A stretch of 5,972 nt of DNA. Origin: Chitinophagaceae bacterium (GTDB lineage: Bacteria > Bacteroidota > Bacteroidia > Chitinophagales > Chitinophagaceae). The notes below the pieces were generated by a model. It had not been told where the DNA came from. It worked only from the letters and a program-made list of their open reading frames with translations, and did not search any database. Both the position numbers and the translations under genes were made by a program. The stretch lies in the NCBI GenBank assembly GCA_021738605.1, contig JAIPBY010000151.1:1-5972 (forward strand). Reading direction: 5' to 3'. This document shows positions 5,333-5,972 of the stretch, piece after piece (position 1 is the first letter of the stretch; each line of letters opens with the position of its first letter).

Positions 5333-5972
5333 ATGAAAAACGGTAATGCAATCGTTATGAGCGGGATCAGGCCAACAGGCTTCCTGCACCTGGGGAACTA
5401 TTTTGGCGCCATGCGCAACTATGTAAAATTGCAGGAGGAGTATACCTGTTATTTTATGGTAGCAGACCTGCATGCCCTTACAACACACCCGGATACCAAA
5501 GAGCTGAAGGAAAATGTACACCGTGTATTGGCAGAGAACATAGCTTGCGGCATAGACCCGGAAAAGGCAGCTTTGTATTGCCAAAGCCATGTGAGGGAGA
5601 CCTCCGAACTTTATCTGTACCTGAACATGCTGGCCTATCTGGGAGAACTTGAAAAGACAACCACCTTCAAAGACAAGGCAAGGTTACAACCTGATAACAT
5701 CAATGCAGGTTTGCTGACCTATCCGGTTCTGCAGGCCGCAGATATCATTCTTCACCGTGCTACATGGGTTCCTGTTGGCAAAGACCAGGAGCAACACCTG
5801 GAGATGGCAAGGAATTTTGTGAAGCGTTTCAATCACCGCTATGGGGAAGTGTTTCCTGAACCATTGGCTTACAATTTTGGGGAAGACCTGGTAAAAGTGC
5901 CGAGCCTCGACGGAACAGGAAAAATGAGCAAGAGCGAGAACCAGCTGGCCACCCTATACCTGGCCGATGCGG
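5333..5972 (+). CDS. trpS: Tryptophanyl-tRNA synthetase (3' truncated by window edge)
   Basis: The first 213 residues of TrpS, the class I synthetase that charges tRNA(Trp), are present; the family usually has about 330, so the anticodon-binding end is missing. The N-terminal segment AIVMSGIRPTG leads into the HIGH-type motif HLGN (19-22). VADLHALTT (43-51), the TYPVLQAADI helix (129-138), VGKDQEQHLE (148-157) and the catalytic loop GKMSKS (196-201) follow in the standard order. All catalytic motifs are intact. The start at 5333 is preferred over the ATG at 5357, because the latter would remove the beta strand before SGIRPTG that the fold normally has. The reading frame is open to the right edge, with no frameshift seen. 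It diverges from gatC across 117 bases, placing two tRNA-charging functions back to back. Confidence 0.97.
   Translation, partial: MKNGNAIVMSGIRPTGFLHLGNYFGAMRNYVKLQEEYTCYFMVADLHALTTHPDTKELKENVHRVLAENIACGIDPEKAALYCQSHVRETSELYLYLNMLAYLGELEKTTTFKDKARLQPDNINAGLLTYPVLQAADIILHRATWVPVGKDQEQHLEMARNFVKRFNHRYGEVFPEPLAYNFGEDLVKVPSLDGTGKMSKSENQLATLYLADA

Noticed and set aside
1..5972. A novel defence, mobile or biosynthetic system
   Set aside because: Every gene but one falls in a known housekeeping or transport family. There are no transposase, integrase, toxin-antitoxin, nuclease-effector or phage features and no abrupt change in composition that I could see.

Overview
The window looks like a stretch of chromosome from a member of the Bacteroidota, most plausibly in or near the Chitinophagaceae; the family-level placement is inference. 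Three points support the phylum. Promoter-like TAnnTTTG boxes stand before fabI, the small acidic gene and trpS. No start codon has a convincing Shine-Dalgarno sequence. The FabI has the Bacteroidota-type sequence (SYIAAQR, DYNEMADAK, NTISQSPTRTTAGSG).

Layout. Bases 1-1308 hold the 3' three quarters of recN (DNA repair), cut by the left edge. Bases 1302-1407 hold a large imperfect inverted repeat built from GTTGAAG/CTTCAAC heptamers, which begins inside the recN stop region. It is followed by a promoter-like box and fabI (1436-2248, fatty acid synthesis). Twelve bases later comes a SemiSWEET-type sugar transporter (2261-2512). A perfect 21-bp hairpin (2536-2580) separates this rightward group from a leftward 73-residue, very acidic DUF2795-like protein (2587-2808). 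Divergent to that is a LolD-type ABC ATPase (2934-3587). Its stop lies 2 bases from the stop of a leftward PduO-type cobalamin adenosyltransferase (3590-4150). Upstream of the latter, on the same strand, are a MacB/LolD-class ABC ATPase (4216-4920) and gatC (4925-5215), 4 bases apart. Divergent from gatC is trpS (5333 to the right edge), cut at its 3' end just after the KMSKS loop.

How the genes relate. Most are housekeeping: recombination repair, the last step of fatty acid elongation, cofactor B12 activation, tRNA-dependent amidation and tRNA charging. gatC and trpS, both tied to aminoacyl-tRNA synthesis, share a 117-base divergent promoter region. The two ABC ATPases are orphans here, with no permease next to either. 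I see no phage, transposon, CRISPR array, RNA gene or defence system. No stretch longer than 300 bases lacks a gene. The most notable non-coding structures are the heptamer inverted repeat at recN/fabI, the long perfect hairpin after the SemiSWEET gene, and the very short or absent leader predicted for trpS.
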